A stretch of DNA of 64,000 nt from Klebsiella sp. WP3-W18-ESBL-02 (GCF_014168815.1 NZ_AP021972.1:3844001-3908000), one strand, 5' to 3'. Shown: positions 18,287 to 27,805, counted from the stretch's first letter. A program made the numbers and translations. Notes: generated by a model from the sequence alone, not told the origin.

Positions 18287-18511
18287 GTGATTTCAATTCA
18301 ATATTTGTGCCCAAAATGCGCCGGTATCACGGAAATGACTAACATTGATAAAATTAAAAACGCAGAAGATCAACATCCAATGCGTTGCCATCACTGCGAT
18401 GCCCCATTTAGTAAAGATGCGCTTATCAAATTTGCCCGCCAGAAAGCAGAGGAAATGATCGGTGAAGCATTAATGCAGTTAAAAAATGTATCTATTCATA
18501 AAGATAAGTAA
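18287..18511 (+). CDS. Small zinc-ribbon protein (CxxC...CxxC)
   Basis: 74 residues from a GTG at 18287, chosen because an AGGAG ribosome site lies 8 bp upstream; the longer open frame back to 18125 starts inside the cyclase promoter region and has no ribosome site. The protein has CPKC near residue 8 and CHHC near residue 37, a likely four-cysteine zinc ribbon, then a helical, charged tail. I do not recognise the family. AT-rich. It reads divergently from the diguanylate cyclase. Confidence 0.6.
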   Translation: MISIQYLCPKCAGITEMTNIDKIKNAEDQHPMRCHHCDAPFSKDALIKFARQKAEEMIGEALMQLKNVSIHKDK

Positions 18512-18637
18512 AAACCAAAGCGCTTTTACTCTGGTCTATTAATATTAGCCATCATACTCAAGAAATATTTGTATTTTTCTGGTCAGACCGGCATACCCTA
18601 TTTTTGATAATAAACAGTGTTCTCCTTCACATAATGT

Positions 18638-18668
18638 AAAAAAAACGGGTGGCATTATCTGCCACCCG
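18638..18668 (-). terminator. Rho-independent terminator after hpaC
   Basis: On the minus strand a 9-bp perfect stem (CGGGTGGCA / TGCCACCCG), 5-base loop, is followed by a run of eight or more T. It ends the hpaBC (and hpaA) transcript about 27 bp past the hpaC stop. Confidence 0.88.
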
Positions 18669-18694
18669 CCGGGATATATAAGAGTCAAAAATGC

Positions 18695-19210
18695 TTATGC
18701 CAGCGCATCCGCCTCCATCATCACCGGATGAAAACGGCGTTTGAAATAAATAAGCCCGTGCCCTTCTTCTTCGGCCAATGCAATATGTTGAATTTCCACC
18801 AGATAAACCAGATGGCTACCGATGGTCTGCACCTGGCGAATTTCTCCTTCCAGGCTCGCCAGCGCGCCCTTCAGCACCGGCTGTGCCAGCGGGCCACGCT
18901 GCCAGCCGGCCAGACCAAAGCGTTCGTCCATCGCCATGCCGGTCATACCGGCAAAATGGCGCGCCATGATCTCCTGCTCGTGATTGAGCACGTTAACGCA
19001 CAGCCTGCCGTTGCCCTGGAATACCGGGTTCATGGCGCTGTTAGCATTAATGCACACCATCACCGACGGCGGCGTGTCCGTGACCGAACAGACGGCGGTG
19101 GCGGTGATACCACAGCGACCGGCCTCCCCCTCGGTAGTCACGACGTTAACGGCGGCCGACAGGCTGGCCATGGCATCGCGAAAACGCAGGCGTTGTTCAT
19201 CTAATTGCAT
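18695..19210 (-). CDS. hpaC: 4-hydroxyphenylacetate 3-monooxygenase reductase HpaC
   Basis: 171 residues, a flavin reductase-like domain protein. It uses NADH to reduce FAD, which diffuses to HpaB for hydroxylation. Typical elements are MASLSAAVNVVTTEGEAGRCG near the N-terminus and ALIYFKRRFHPV-like residues near the end. It is 19 bp downstream of hpaB and is followed by a strong terminator. Confidence 0.96.
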   Translation of the reverse strand: MQLDEQRLRFRDAMASLSAAVNVVTTEGEAGRCGITATAVCSVTDTPPSVMVCINANSAMNPVFQGNGRLCVNVLNHEQEIMARHFAGMTGMAMDERFGLAGWQRGPLAQPVLKGALASLEGEIRQVQTIGSHLVYLVEIQHIALAEEEGHGLIYFKRRFHPVMMEADALA

Positions 19211-19229
19211 TGTGACCTCCCGCTGCGAA

Positions 19230-20792
19230 TTACTTCAGCAGCTTATCCAGCAGATTAATATCAGCGTTATTGTGCAGGTGTGGCACGGTCCAACCGTTCT
19301 GATCGTATTCAGACAGGCAGCGATCGACCATCGCCATCATTTTGTCCATGTTGCCGGAGGTCTGCGCCTGACGCAGACACTGCAGGCGAATCTCATCCTG
19401 GCTACCGGAGTAGTTAATTTCATACAGCTCGTGACGGCCACCGAACTCGCTGCCGATGGCGTCCCACATCAATTTGAGGATCTTGATACGTTCAACGTGA
19501 TCCATACCGTTAGATCCGCGCACGTATTTCGCAAGGTACTGGTCGATCTGCGGATTATTCAGATCCCGCGCGCTCGACGGCAGATAGATCAGGCCGCTGG
19601 TGACGTTACGCTCGATAATGTTTTTGATTTTGGCATAGGCCATCGGCGCCATGACGCGGTAGGTTTGCAGCGCCGCGTGATCCGGCAGATACGCGCCGTT
19701 GACCCACGGCGTGGCTTCTGAACACATAGAGTCACTCAGCGCCCAGAACATATTGCGCCACGCGACTACCTCGCCGAGATCCGCCTGTACGCCGCGGAAT
19801 TCAGAGGTACCGGTGCACTCCAGCGATTTTTTCAGCAGGCCGGTGATAAAGTCGAGCTTCACCGCCAGACGCACGCACGCTTGCAGCGGGTACATACGGG
19901 CGAAACCGCCTTCCATCGTCCAGCGACGACAGCGATCGAAGTCACGGTAAATCAGCACGTTTTCCCACGGGATCAGCACTTTATCCATCACCAGGATCGC
20001 GTCGTTTTCATCAAAACGGCTGGAGAGCGGGTAGTCGTAAGGCGAACCGGTCGCCCCGGCAACCAGCTCGTAGGAGGCGCGCGAAATCAGCTTCACCCCT
20101 TCGGCATCCATTGGCGCCACGAACATCAGCGCGAAGTCCGGGTTTTCGCCCATCACCTGTGCGGAGCCAAAGCCAATCATGTTGTAGTGGGTCAGCGCGG
20201 AGTTGGTCGCCACCACTTTCGCGCAGCTGACGATAATCCCGGCGTCGGTCTCTTTTTCCAGCTTGATGTAAACATCTTTCACTTCGTCAGCCGGCTTATG
20301 GCGGTCGATCGGCGGGTTAACGATAGCATGGTTAAAGTACAGGCCAGTTTCCTGAATGCGGGTGTACCAGTTGCGCGCATTCTGCTCAAACTGGCCGTAA
20401 AACGCCGGGTTAGCGCCCAGCGCGCTGCCAAAGGCCGCTTTATAGTCCGGGGTGCGGCCCATCCAGCCGTAGCTCAGGCGCGACCACTCGGCAATCGCAT
20501 CGCGCTGCTGGCGCAGATCGTCGGCGCTTTTTGCCACGCGGAAGAATTTATGGGTGTAACCACCGCTGCCGGTATCGGTGTTCCAGCACAGTTTGTCCTG
20601 CATTTCGGGTTTGTGCAGCGCATCGTACAGCTGGGCGACGGATGCCGCCGCATTGCGGAAAGCCGGATGCGTGGTCACGTCTTTGACACGCTCGCCGTAG
20701 ATGTAGATCTCACGGCCATCCTGCAGGCTCTTCAGGTACTCTTCGCCGGTTAACGGGCGTTTGGCATCTGCACGGAAATCACCAGGTTTCAT
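19230..20792 (-). CDS. hpaB: 4-hydroxyphenylacetate 3-monooxygenase oxygenase HpaB
   Basis: 520 residues, matching E. coli W HpaB. This FADH2-dependent phenol hydroxylase converts 4-hydroxyphenylacetate to 3,4-dihydroxyphenylacetate, the entry step of the pathway. The acyl-CoA-dehydrogenase-like fold is indicated by the conserved ILVMDKVLIPWENVLIYRD block and the C-terminal GRHELYEINYSG. It has its own upstream gap of about 240 bp after hpaA, consistent with the separate Pbc promoter known in E. coli W. Confidence 0.97.
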   Translation of the reverse strand: MKPGDFRADAKRPLTGEEYLKSLQDGREIYIYGERVKDVTTHPAFRNAAASVAQLYDALHKPEMQDKLCWNTDTGSGGYTHKFFRVAKSADDLRQQRDAIAEWSRLSYGWMGRTPDYKAAFGSALGANPAFYGQFEQNARNWYTRIQETGLYFNHAIVNPPIDRHKPADEVKDVYIKLEKETDAGIIVSCAKVVATNSALTHYNMIGFGSAQVMGENPDFALMFVAPMDAEGVKLISRASYELVAGATGSPYDYPLSSRFDENDAILVMDKVLIPWENVLIYRDFDRCRRWTMEGGFARMYPLQACVRLAVKLDFITGLLKKSLECTGTSEFRGVQADLGEVVAWRNMFWALSDSMCSEATPWVNGAYLPDHAALQTYRVMAPMAYAKIKNIIERNVTSGLIYLPSSARDLNNPQIDQYLAKYVRGSNGMDHVERIKILKLMWDAIGSEFGGRHELYEINYSGSQDEIRLQCLRQAQTSGNMDKMMAMVDRCLSEYDQNGWTVPHLHNNADINLLDKLLK

Positions 20793-20992
20793 AAGGGTAC
20801 ACTCCAGTCTTCGTCGGATTTGTTAAATTTATGTTTTGTTTTTGTGTGTTAATTGAAGCGTCTAAGCGAGGATCGGTGAAGAGACTTTTAGGTCAACGGC
20901 AGGTACTTTTCAGGCGGGGTTTGGTTCTGTGATCTGGGTAGGGTTTAGTGCTGTTCCCGGCGGCACTGTAGGTAAAAACCGCACGGTCGGTC

Positions 20993-21015
20993 CCCTCTCC
21001 CCGATGGGGAGAGGG
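20993..21015. repeat. Dispersed GC-rich inverted repeat (copy 1)
   Basis: CCCTCTCCCC and GGGGAGAGGG arms around GAT, followed by TTAGGGTGAGGGG, in the gap between hpaA and hpaB. Similar units occur near 25.05, 37.2, 41.8 and 62.1 kb. Confidence 0.75.
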
Positions 21016-21031
21016 TTAGGGTGAGGGGCAA

Positions 21032-21922
21032 CTACGACACCGGTACTTTCTGCGCGCGAAACGCGCTCGGCGAGCAGCCGACTAACCGATTAAAAAAGCG
21101 GGCAAAATAAGCGGGATCTTTAAACCCTAGCTGCCAGGCAATGTTATTCACCGCATTGTCGGAAAACAGCAACAGCCGTTTCGCTTCACGCAGCTGACGG
21201 TCAAAAATCAGTCGCTTTGGCGGGCGGTTAGCAAAGCGCCGGCAGATATCGGTCAACCTCGATTCGGTAATATGCAGTTCCGCCGCATAGTCCGGCACGG
21301 TCCAGTGCTGATGAAAATGGCCGTCAATCATCAAATTAAACCGCTGGAACAGCTTAAGCTCCCCGCGTATCCCACTGGCTGCATGGTCGTCGAGCGGCGC
21401 ATTACGCAGCAGCAGAGTAAAAACGGCCTGCGCCAGCAGCGTCAGGGTGTGCTCTCGCCCGGGTAGCTGTGCCAGCGATTCACGCTCAATCAGCCGCCAG
21501 TAGTGTTCCAGCGCCGCCAGTTCCTCAGGCTTATCCGCCAGCGACAGGCAGATCCCCGGCAGGCCGAAAGCCTCGCGGGTTCCGGGGTAAAGCACTTCCA
21601 GCAGCGGCCAGATCAAGTTTTCATGTACCGTGAGCACGTGGCCATCCGCGTCAGATTCGGTAATAAAAGCGTGCGGCACCGATGGTGGCGTCAGCACAAA
21701 CAGCGGCGCTTCAACGGAGTAGCGGTGATCGTCCAGCTGAAGCTCAATTTGCCCGGTAAGCAGAAAATGCATCTGAAAATAGCGCTCGTGGCGATGCGCC
21801 TGCATATCGCGGCCAAAAAAAGCCGCCATCCGCGCAAAAGACTGATAGTGCACATCATCCGTGCCCAGGCTTTCATCATATTCACTGCTGATATCAATGT
21901 TATAAATCAGGTTCTCGCACAT
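21032..21922 (-). CDS. hpaA: AraC-family activator HpaA
   Basis: 296 residues with an N-terminal cupin-like effector domain (HRHERYFQMHFLLTGQ near residue 43) and a C-terminal AraC/XylS pair of helix-turn-helices (about 195-290, including NIAWQLGFKDPAYFARFF). In E. coli W it activates hpaBC in response to 4-hydroxyphenylacetate. It lies 9 bp downstream of hpaX. Confidence 0.95.
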   Translation of the reverse strand: MCENLIYNIDISSEYDESLGTDDVHYQSFARMAAFFGRDMQAHRHERYFQMHFLLTGQIELQLDDHRYSVEAPLFVLTPPSVPHAFITESDADGHVLTVHENLIWPLLEVLYPGTREAFGLPGICLSLADKPEELAALEHYWRLIERESLAQLPGREHTLTLLAQAVFTLLLRNAPLDDHAASGIRGELKLFQRFNLMIDGHFHQHWTVPDYAAELHITESRLTDICRRFANRPPKRLIFDRQLREAKRLLLFSDNAVNNIAWQLGFKDPAYFARFFNRLVGCSPSAFRAQKVPVS

Positions 21923-21931
21923 TTTCAGCCC

Positions 21932-23308
21932 CTACGGCGTAGCGCGCGGACGTGACGATTTCATCGGAATCAGCCAGATAATCACCGCCCCCACCACCAA
22001 CAGCGCGGCAACAAACCACAGGCCGCTGTTAAAGCTGCCGGTGATGTCTTTCAGCCAGCCGATCATAAACGGGCTCAACGCCGAGCCGATATTGCCGGTG
22101 GCATTGATCACCGCAATGCCAATCGCGCGGGCGCGCAGGCTGATGGATTGATCCGGCGTGGTCCAGAAGATCGCCATCGCGCTAAACGAGCCGGTCGACG
22201 CCATCACGATCCCCAGGAGCTGGATCAGGCTATGATCGGTGGCGGAGGCCAGCAGCCAGCCGGCGGCAGCGAACAGAAACGGCAGCGCGGTGTGGTGCTT
22301 GCGCTCCTGATGCTTGTCGGAATGACGGCTCCAGTAGATCATGCCGAGAATAGTACAAATTTGCGGCACCGCGGCCAGCAGGCCGATGGTGATATTGCTG
22401 CTGCCCTCGTTAAAGCTTTTCAGGATCTGCGGCGTCCAGATGCTGATCGCGCTCAGGGTATTGGTCAGGCAGAAATAAGCCAGGGTATACATCAGCACAA
22501 TCGGCGTAAACACCTCGCGCCACAGGCTACGCTGCTGCATGGCATGGTGGCTAATGGCCCCCTCCGGCTGCACCAGCGTCAGATGGTCGTTATCCATCAT
22601 TTGCTGGAGGCATTTTTTATCCTCGTCGGTCAGCCATTTGGCCTTCGCCGGGGAGTCGTCCAGCCAGTACCAGACCATAATGCCCAGCAGCACGGACGGG
22701 AATCCTTCCAGCAGGAACAGCCACTGCCAGCCGTGTAAATTCAGCAGGCCGTCCATCGACAGAATATAGCCGGAGACAATCGACCCCAGCGCCGTTGTCA
22801 CCGGCATCGCAATCATAAACAACGCGTTGGCGCGCGCGCGGAAAAAGGCCGGGAACCAGTAGGTCAGGTAGAGCAGAACGCCCGGCAGAAATCCGGCTTC
22901 GGTAATCCCGACCAGCATACGCAGCACGTAGAGGCTTTTTGGCCCGACGGCAAACAGGGTGGCGGTCGACGCCAGTCCCCAAAGCACCATGATGGTGGCA
23001 ATCCAGCGCCTGGCCCCGACAATGCTCAGCATAATGTTGCTGGGAATGCCGAAAATCACATAGGTCGCGTAAAACAGCGTGGTGGCAAGGCCGAACATGG
23101 TCGCGTTCAGGCCGAGATCCGCCCCCATCGTCAGCCCGGCAAAACCAATATTAATCCGGTCTAAAAATGAGAAAATAAACAGCACGAAAAGAAACAGCAC
23201 CAGACGACGAAACAGCTTGTTGATCACCGTCTGCTGCCCCGCCGTCAGCTGCTTGTGCTGTTCGGCAGGATTATCTTGTTGCGGGATGGCAGGTGATGTA
23301 TCGCTCAT
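21932..23308 (-). CDS. hpaX: 4-hydroxyphenylacetate permease HpaX
   Basis: 458 residues, an MFS carrier of the anion:cation symporter (ACS) family with about 12 helices (first at about 35-55, with the SFLDRINIGFAG signature of ACS proteins). In the hpa cluster it imports 4-hydroxyphenylacetate. It is followed by hpaA and separated from hpaI by a REP pair. Confidence 0.94.
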   Translation of the reverse strand: MSDTSPAIPQQDNPAEQHKQLTAGQQTVINKLFRRLVLFLFVLFIFSFLDRINIGFAGLTMGADLGLNATMFGLATTLFYATYVIFGIPSNIMLSIVGARRWIATIMVLWGLASTATLFAVGPKSLYVLRMLVGITEAGFLPGVLLYLTYWFPAFFRARANALFMIAMPVTTALGSIVSGYILSMDGLLNLHGWQWLFLLEGFPSVLLGIMVWYWLDDSPAKAKWLTDEDKKCLQQMMDNDHLTLVQPEGAISHHAMQQRSLWREVFTPIVLMYTLAYFCLTNTLSAISIWTPQILKSFNEGSSNITIGLLAAVPQICTILGMIYWSRHSDKHQERKHHTALPFLFAAAGWLLASATDHSLIQLLGIVMASTGSFSAMAIFWTTPDQSISLRARAIGIAVINATGNIGSALSPFMIGWLKDITGSFNSGLWFVAALLVVGAVIIWLIPMKSSRPRATP

Positions 23309-23345
23309 TATCCTTTCCTCTGATGGGAATTTGCGTAGGGTAAAG

Positions 23346-23416
23346 CCGGTTTTGCCCGGGGCGCTTCGCTTGCCGGGCCTACGGGTAGGCCGGATAGGCG
23401 CAGCGCCCTCCGGCAG
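23346..23416. repeat. REP / palindromic-unit pair inside the hpa cluster
   Basis: Two units, GCCGGTTTTGCCCGGG with TTGCCGGGCCTAC and GTAGGCCGGATAGGCG with CCTCCGGC, in the hpaI-hpaX gap. It may set different mRNA levels for the two sides of the operon. Confidence 0.8.
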
Positions 23417-23419
23417 GGG

Positions 23420-24214
23420 TTAATACACGCCGGACGAACCCAGCGAGGTTTTCTCCGCCCCAAAGCGCGCCGCTAGCGCCTCCGCGCCGCGCGCCAGCAG
23501 GGTCGTATCGACGCCGACGGCGACAAACAGCGCGCCCAGCTCCAGATAGCGTTTCGCCAGCGTTTCATTGGCCATCAGAATGCCCGGCGCTTTGCCCGCC
23601 GCGCGGATCTGCACAATGGCTTTCTCGATGGCTTCCTGCACTTGCGGATGCTGCGGGTTTCCGGCAAAGCCCATATCGGCACTGAGATCCGCCGGGCCGA
23701 TAAACACGCCGTCCACGCCGTCAACGTCGAGGATTTGCGCCAGATTGCTCATCGCCTCGCGGGTTTCGATTTGCACCAGCACGCACATGGCGTCATTGGC
23801 CTGCCGGAGATAGTCCGGAATACGGTTCCAACGCGACGCCCGCGCCAGCGCGCTGCCAACGCCGCGAATCCCCTGCGGCGGGTAACGCGTTGCGGCTACG
23901 GCGGCGCGCGCTTCTTCAGCGTTTTGCACCATCGGCACCAGCAGATTTTGCGTACCCACATCCAGCAGTTGTTTTATCTGCACCGCATCGTTCCACGACG
24001 GGCGCACCACCGGCTGACTGGGATAGGGTGCAATCGCCTGCAGCTGCGTCAGCACCGTCTGCACATTGTTCGGCGCATGTTCGCCGTCAATCAGCAGCCA
24101 GTCAAAACCGGCCCCCGCCAGCAGTTCAGCGCTATAGCTGCTCGACAAACCCAGCCACAGGCCGATCTGCGGGCGGCCAGCCTTCAGCGCCTCTTTAAAA
24201 CTGTTTTTCATCAT
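23420..24214 (-). CDS. hpaI: 4-hydroxy-2-oxoheptanedioate (HHED) aldolase HpaI
   Basis: 264 residues, class II divalent-metal pyruvate aldolase of the HpcH/HpaI family. It cleaves 4-hydroxy-2-oxoheptane-1,7-dioate to pyruvate and succinic semialdehyde, the last step of the meta-cleavage branch. Conserved metal-binding residues lie in VLVQIETREAM and GVDGVFIGPADLSADMG. It has two consecutive ATGs at the start; either gives a good ribosome spacing. It starts 11 bp after the hpaH stop. Confidence 0.96.
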   Translation of the reverse strand: MMKNSFKEALKAGRPQIGLWLGLSSSYSAELLAGAGFDWLLIDGEHAPNNVQTVLTQLQAIAPYPSQPVVRPSWNDAVQIKQLLDVGTQNLLVPMVQNAEEARAAVAATRYPPQGIRGVGSALARASRWNRIPDYLRQANDAMCVLVQIETREAMSNLAQILDVDGVDGVFIGPADLSADMGFAGNPQHPQVQEAIEKAIVQIRAAGKAPGILMANETLAKRYLELGALFVAVGVDTTLLARGAEALAARFGAEKTSLGSSGVY

Positions 24215-24225
24215 CGTCTCTGTCC

Positions 24226-25029
24226 TTATACAAACCGGCAGGTGATCGCACCCATGTTGCCGTAGTCGACGTGGAAGGTGTCGCCCTTACGCGCCGGCAC
24301 CGGGCGGGTGAACGATCCGCCCAGAATGATTTGCCCAGCTTCCAGCTGGACGTCGTACGGCGCCAGCTTATTTGCCAGCCACGCCACGCCGTTGGCCGGG
24401 TGGTTCAGTACGCCCGCCGCCACGCCGGTTTCTTCTATCACACCGTTGCGATACAGCAGCGCGGAGATCCAGCGCAGGTCCAGTTCATCTGGCTTAATCG
24501 GGCGGCCGCCGAGGATCACACCCGCGTTAGCCGCGTTATCGGAGATGGTGTCGAACACCTTACGCGGGCGCTGAGTTTCCGGATCGACGTTGTGGCAGCG
24601 CGCGTCAATCAGCTCCAGCGCCGGGATCACGTAGTCGGTGGCGTTATACACATCAAACAGCGTGCAGTTTGGTCCGCGCAGCGGTTTGGCCAGCACGAAC
24701 GCCAGTTCCACTTCAATGCGCGGCACGATAAAACGGTCGGTCGGAATATCGCTGCCGTCGTGGAAGAACATGTCGTCAAGCAGCGCGCCGTAGTCCGGTT
24801 CGCTAATCTGCGAGCTGGCCTGCATCGCTTTTGAGGTCAGGCCGATTTTGTGGCCTTTTAGCGTCCTGCCTTCGGCAATCTTCATCGCGACCCATTCGCG
24901 CTGGACGGCATAGGCATCTTCAAGGGTGATGTCCGGGTAATCCAGCGAGACGGCACGGATCTGCTCACGCTGTTTTTCGGCCTGATTGAGGCGCTGGGCA
25001 ATCAGGGTATGAGTGTGTTTATCGAGCAT
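24226..25029 (-). CDS. hpaH: 2-oxo-hept-4-ene-1,7-dioate hydratase HpaH
   Basis: 267 residues from the ATG at 25027-25029, the normal length of HpaH. It belongs to the fumarylacetoacetate hydrolase-like hydratases (MhpD group) and adds water to 2-oxo-hept-4-ene-1,7-dioate using Mg2+. The metal-site region PRIEVELAFVLAKPL is present. The frame continues upstream through a repeat element, but this start restores the family N-terminus. Confidence 0.95.
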   Translation of the reverse strand: MLDKHTHTLIAQRLNQAEKQREQIRAVSLDYPDITLEDAYAVQREWVAMKIAEGRTLKGHKIGLTSKAMQASSQISEPDYGALLDDMFFHDGSDIPTDRFIVPRIEVELAFVLAKPLRGPNCTLFDVYNATDYVIPALELIDARCHNVDPETQRPRKVFDTISDNAANAGVILGGRPIKPDELDLRWISALLYRNGVIEETGVAAGVLNHPANGVAWLANKLAPYDVQLEAGQIILGGSFTRPVPARKGDTFHVDYGNMGAITCRFV

Positions 25030-25053
25030 AGTGATTCCTGTGGCTGTGTTTTC

Positions 25054-25077
25054 TCCCTCTCCCAAAGGGGCGAGGGG
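25054..25077. repeat. Dispersed GC-rich inverted repeat (copy 2)
   Basis: CCCTCTCCC, AAA, GGGGCGAGGG imperfect inverted repeat between hpaF and hpaH. Confidence 0.65.
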
Positions 25078-25095
25078 ACTGACCGTGCCAATGTT

Positions 25096-25476
25096 TTATT
25101 TAAACAACGCGTGCACGTTGTTCTGTTTGTAATTGAGCGTTGGGTGCAGTTCGTCTATCTCAAACGACAGCGCCAGATAGCGGCTGTCCATCAACGCGGC
25201 GAAGTGGATTTTAATCAGCCCGAACAGCATCTCCCCCACTTCCTGGCGGCTCTCCAGACTGCGGCCGGCGCCGATTTTCAGCGTCATATGCACAAACGCG
25301 TAATCCTGCTTGCCGTCAGCCATCTGCCAGGTATCCAGCCACAGCGCGCGGCTGCGGATGCCGCCGAGCGGGAAAATCCCGGTCGCGGCCAGCGTCTCGT
25401 TAACCTTGCTAAACAGACCCGGTAAGTCGGCCTGTTCGCGGATGTTGTCGGTGCATTCAGCAATAAAGTGCGGCAT
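25096..25476 (-). CDS. hpaF: 5-carboxymethyl-2-hydroxymuconate delta-isomerase HpaF
   Basis: 126 residues, tautomerase-superfamily CHMI. The catalytic N-terminal proline follows the initiator Met (MPHFIAECTDN). It isomerises 5-carboxymethyl-2-hydroxymuconate so that HpaG can decarboxylate it. It starts 9 bp after the hpaD stop. Confidence 0.96.
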   Translation of the reverse strand: MPHFIAECTDNIREQADLPGLFSKVNETLAATGIFPLGGIRSRALWLDTWQMADGKQDYAFVHMTLKIGAGRSLESRQEVGEMLFGLIKIHFAALMDSRYLALSFEIDELHPTLNYKQNNVHALFK

Positions 25477-25485
25477 GGTTACTCC

Positions 25486-26337
25486 TCAGGCTGGCAGCGG
25501 GAAGACGGCGTTCACCTGCCCGGTTCCGGAGCTGGCAAACAGATCGGTGATAAACTCCACCTTGCCGTCGTACTTATCCCAGCCCAGCATCCCCAGCAGC
25601 ATCACGGTGTCGTGCATGTTGCCTTCGCCGTAGCAGTAGTCGGCATACTCCGGCAGCATGGTGCAAAACGCTTTGAAGTTGCCCTCGCGCCACAGCTTGA
25701 CCACGGGCTCGTCCATCTGATGGTCGAACTCGCGGGTGTAGCTGTTCATCCCCTCTTCCGCGCGCTGGTCGTCGATAAAGCGGTGCGACAGTGAACCGCT
25801 GGCAAATACCGCCACGGTGCCCTCGTATTTGTCGATGGCCTTTAAAATGGCCTCACCCAAACGGCGGCTGTCGGCAAAATCGTGCACGGTACAAAACGCG
25901 GAGATCGACACCACCTTGAAGTGCTTGTCCGCGTTCATGTAACGCATCGGCACCAGCGTGCCGTACTCCAGCTTCAGGCTGGGAATGTTGTGCGCTTTGG
26001 CACGCACGCCCAGCGCAACGGCTTCGTCGGCGATCAGGCGGCCCAGCTCAGGGTTGCCGTCATAGTCGTAGGTCATGTCACGGATAAAGTGCGGCAGCTC
26101 GTTGCTGGTATAAACACCCTTAAAATGATCCGCGCAGTTAATGTGGTAGGCACTGTTCACCAGCCAATGGGTATCAAACACGATAATCGTATCGACGCCC
26201 ATTTCACGACAGCGCTTACCAATCTCTTTGTGCCCGTCAATCGCCGCCTGGCGGCAGCCAAAATTTTTCCCCGGAATTTCTGAGAGATACATAGACGGTA
26301 CGTGGGTAATTTTTGCTGCTAACGCTAACTTGCCCAT
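25486..26337 (-). CDS. hpaD: 3,4-dihydroxyphenylacetate 2,3-dioxygenase HpaD
   Basis: 283 residues, class III extradiol dioxygenase (LigB-type fold). It opens the ring of homoprotocatechuate next to the hydroxyls with Fe(II). Visible conserved parts are ITHVPSMYLSEIPG near the N-terminus and VFASGSLSHRF containing the catalytic-pocket His. It is tightly packed between hpaE and hpaF. Confidence 0.96.
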   Translation of the reverse strand: MGKLALAAKITHVPSMYLSEIPGKNFGCRQAAIDGHKEIGKRCREMGVDTIIVFDTHWLVNSAYHINCADHFKGVYTSNELPHFIRDMTYDYDGNPELGRLIADEAVALGVRAKAHNIPSLKLEYGTLVPMRYMNADKHFKVVSISAFCTVHDFADSRRLGEAILKAIDKYEGTVAVFASGSLSHRFIDDQRAEEGMNSYTREFDHQMDEPVVKLWREGNFKAFCTMLPEYADYCYGEGNMHDTVMLLGMLGWDKYDGKVEFITDLFASSGTGQVNAVFPLPA

Positions 26338-26338
26338 A

Positions 26339-27805
26339 TCACACTCCCCATTTCGGAATCGGGTGGTCGCCCATCGAGATGCAGACGTTTTTCATCTCGG
26401 CGAACACTTCAAAGCTGTACTCACCGCCTTCACGCCCGGTGCCAGAAGCCTTCACGCCGCCGAACGGCTGGCGCAGATCGCGCACGTTCTGGGTGTTAAC
26501 GAACACCATTCCCGCCTCAATGCCGCGCGCCAGACGCAGTACTTTGCTGACATCCTGGGTCCAGATATACGAGGCCAGGCCGTACTCTATGTCGTTGGCC
26601 AGACGCAGCCCTTCCGCTTCGTCTTTGAACGGCAGCAGGCAAGCTACCGGGCCGAAGATCTCTTCCTGCGCCACCCGCATGCGGTTATCGACGTCCGCCA
26701 GCACCGTTGGGCGCAGGAAGTTGCCGTGCTTAAGATGCGCAGGCAGGTCGCTCGGTTTTTCCGGGCCACCGGCCAGCAGGGTCGCGCCCTCTTCGATGCC
26801 GAGGCGGATATAGCCGGAGACTTTTTCCCAGTGTGCCTTGCTAATCAGCGCGCCGACCTGAGTATTCGGGTCGGTCGGGTCGCCGACGCGCAGACGGTTG
26901 GCGCGCTCGGCAAAGCGTTTAACGAATTCGGGGTAGATGCTCTGCTGGATAAAGATGCGTGACCCCGCGGTGCAGCGTTCGCCGTTGATCGAAAAGATAG
27001 TGAACAGCGCGGCGTCCAGCGCCCGTTCAATATCGGCATCTTCAAAAATCAGCACCGGCGATTTACCGCCCAGCTCCATCGAGTATTTCTTCAGCCCGGC
27101 GTTTTTCATGATGTTGCGCCCGGTGGCGGTGCCGCCGGTAAACGACACCGCACGCACATCGTGATGGCGCACCAGCGCATCGCCTGCAGTTGCCCCGTAG
27201 CCCTGCACCACGTTCAGCACGCCCGGCGGAATACCCGCCTCCAGCGCCAGCTCGCCCAGACGGTCAGCCGTGAGCGGCGACAGCTCAGACATTTTCAGCA
27301 CCGCGGTATTGCCCAGCGCCAGGCACGGTGCCACCTTCCAGGTGGCGGTCATAAACGGCACATTCCACGGCGACACCAGCGCGCACACGCCCACCGGTTG
27401 TACCAGCGTGTAGTTGAGCATCTTGTCGTCGACCGGGTAGGTTTTACCGTTCATCTGCTGGCACACTTCGGCAAAGAACTCAAAGTTGTGCGACGCGCGC
27501 GGGATCAGCACGTTTTTGGTCTGGTGAATCGGCAGACCGGTATCGGCGGTTTCCATCGCCGCAATTTCCGGTACGTTCTGGTCGATCAGATCCCCCAGGC
27601 GACGCATCAGACGCGCGCGCTCTTTCATCGGCAGGTTAGCCCATTTCGGAAACGCCTCTTTTGCTGCCGCCACCGCCTGATTGATCTCCGACTCGCCGCC
27701 GGAAGCGACCTCAGCCAGTACCTCACCGGTAGCCGGATTGGTGGTCTGGAAAGTCTCCTTGCTGGCAACATTCTTGCCGTTAATCCAATGGTTAATCTTT
27801 TTCAT
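26339..27805 (-). CDS. hpaE: 5-carboxymethyl-2-hydroxymuconate semialdehyde dehydrogenase HpaE
   Basis: 488 residues, aldehyde dehydrogenase superfamily. The catalytic Glu (MELGGKSPVL) and Cys (NGERCTAGSRIF) motifs are both intact, along with SPWNVPF and FGPVACLLPF. It oxidises the ring-cleavage semialdehyde with NAD+. Its start overlaps the hpaG stop by 4 bp. Confidence 0.97.
   Translation of the reverse strand: MKKINHWINGKNVASKETFQTTNPATGEVLAEVASGGESEINQAVAAAKEAFPKWANLPMKERARLMRRLGDLIDQNVPEIAAMETADTGLPIHQTKNVLIPRASHNFEFFAEVCQQMNGKTYPVDDKMLNYTLVQPVGVCALVSPWNVPFMTATWKVAPCLALGNTAVLKMSELSPLTADRLGELALEAGIPPGVLNVVQGYGATAGDALVRHHDVRAVSFTGGTATGRNIMKNAGLKKYSMELGGKSPVLIFEDADIERALDAALFTIFSINGERCTAGSRIFIQQSIYPEFVKRFAERANRLRVGDPTDPNTQVGALISKAHWEKVSGYIRLGIEEGATLLAGGPEKPSDLPAHLKHGNFLRPTVLADVDNRMRVAQEEIFGPVACLLPFKDEAEGLRLANDIEYGLASYIWTQDVSKVLRLARGIEAGMVFVNTQNVRDLRQPFGGVKASGTGREGGEYSFEVFAEMKNVCISMGDHPIPKWGV

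Noticed and set aside
19881..20753. 290-codon open frame opposite hpaB
   Set aside because: Shadow of hpaB; hpaB has full family motifs and a proper start.
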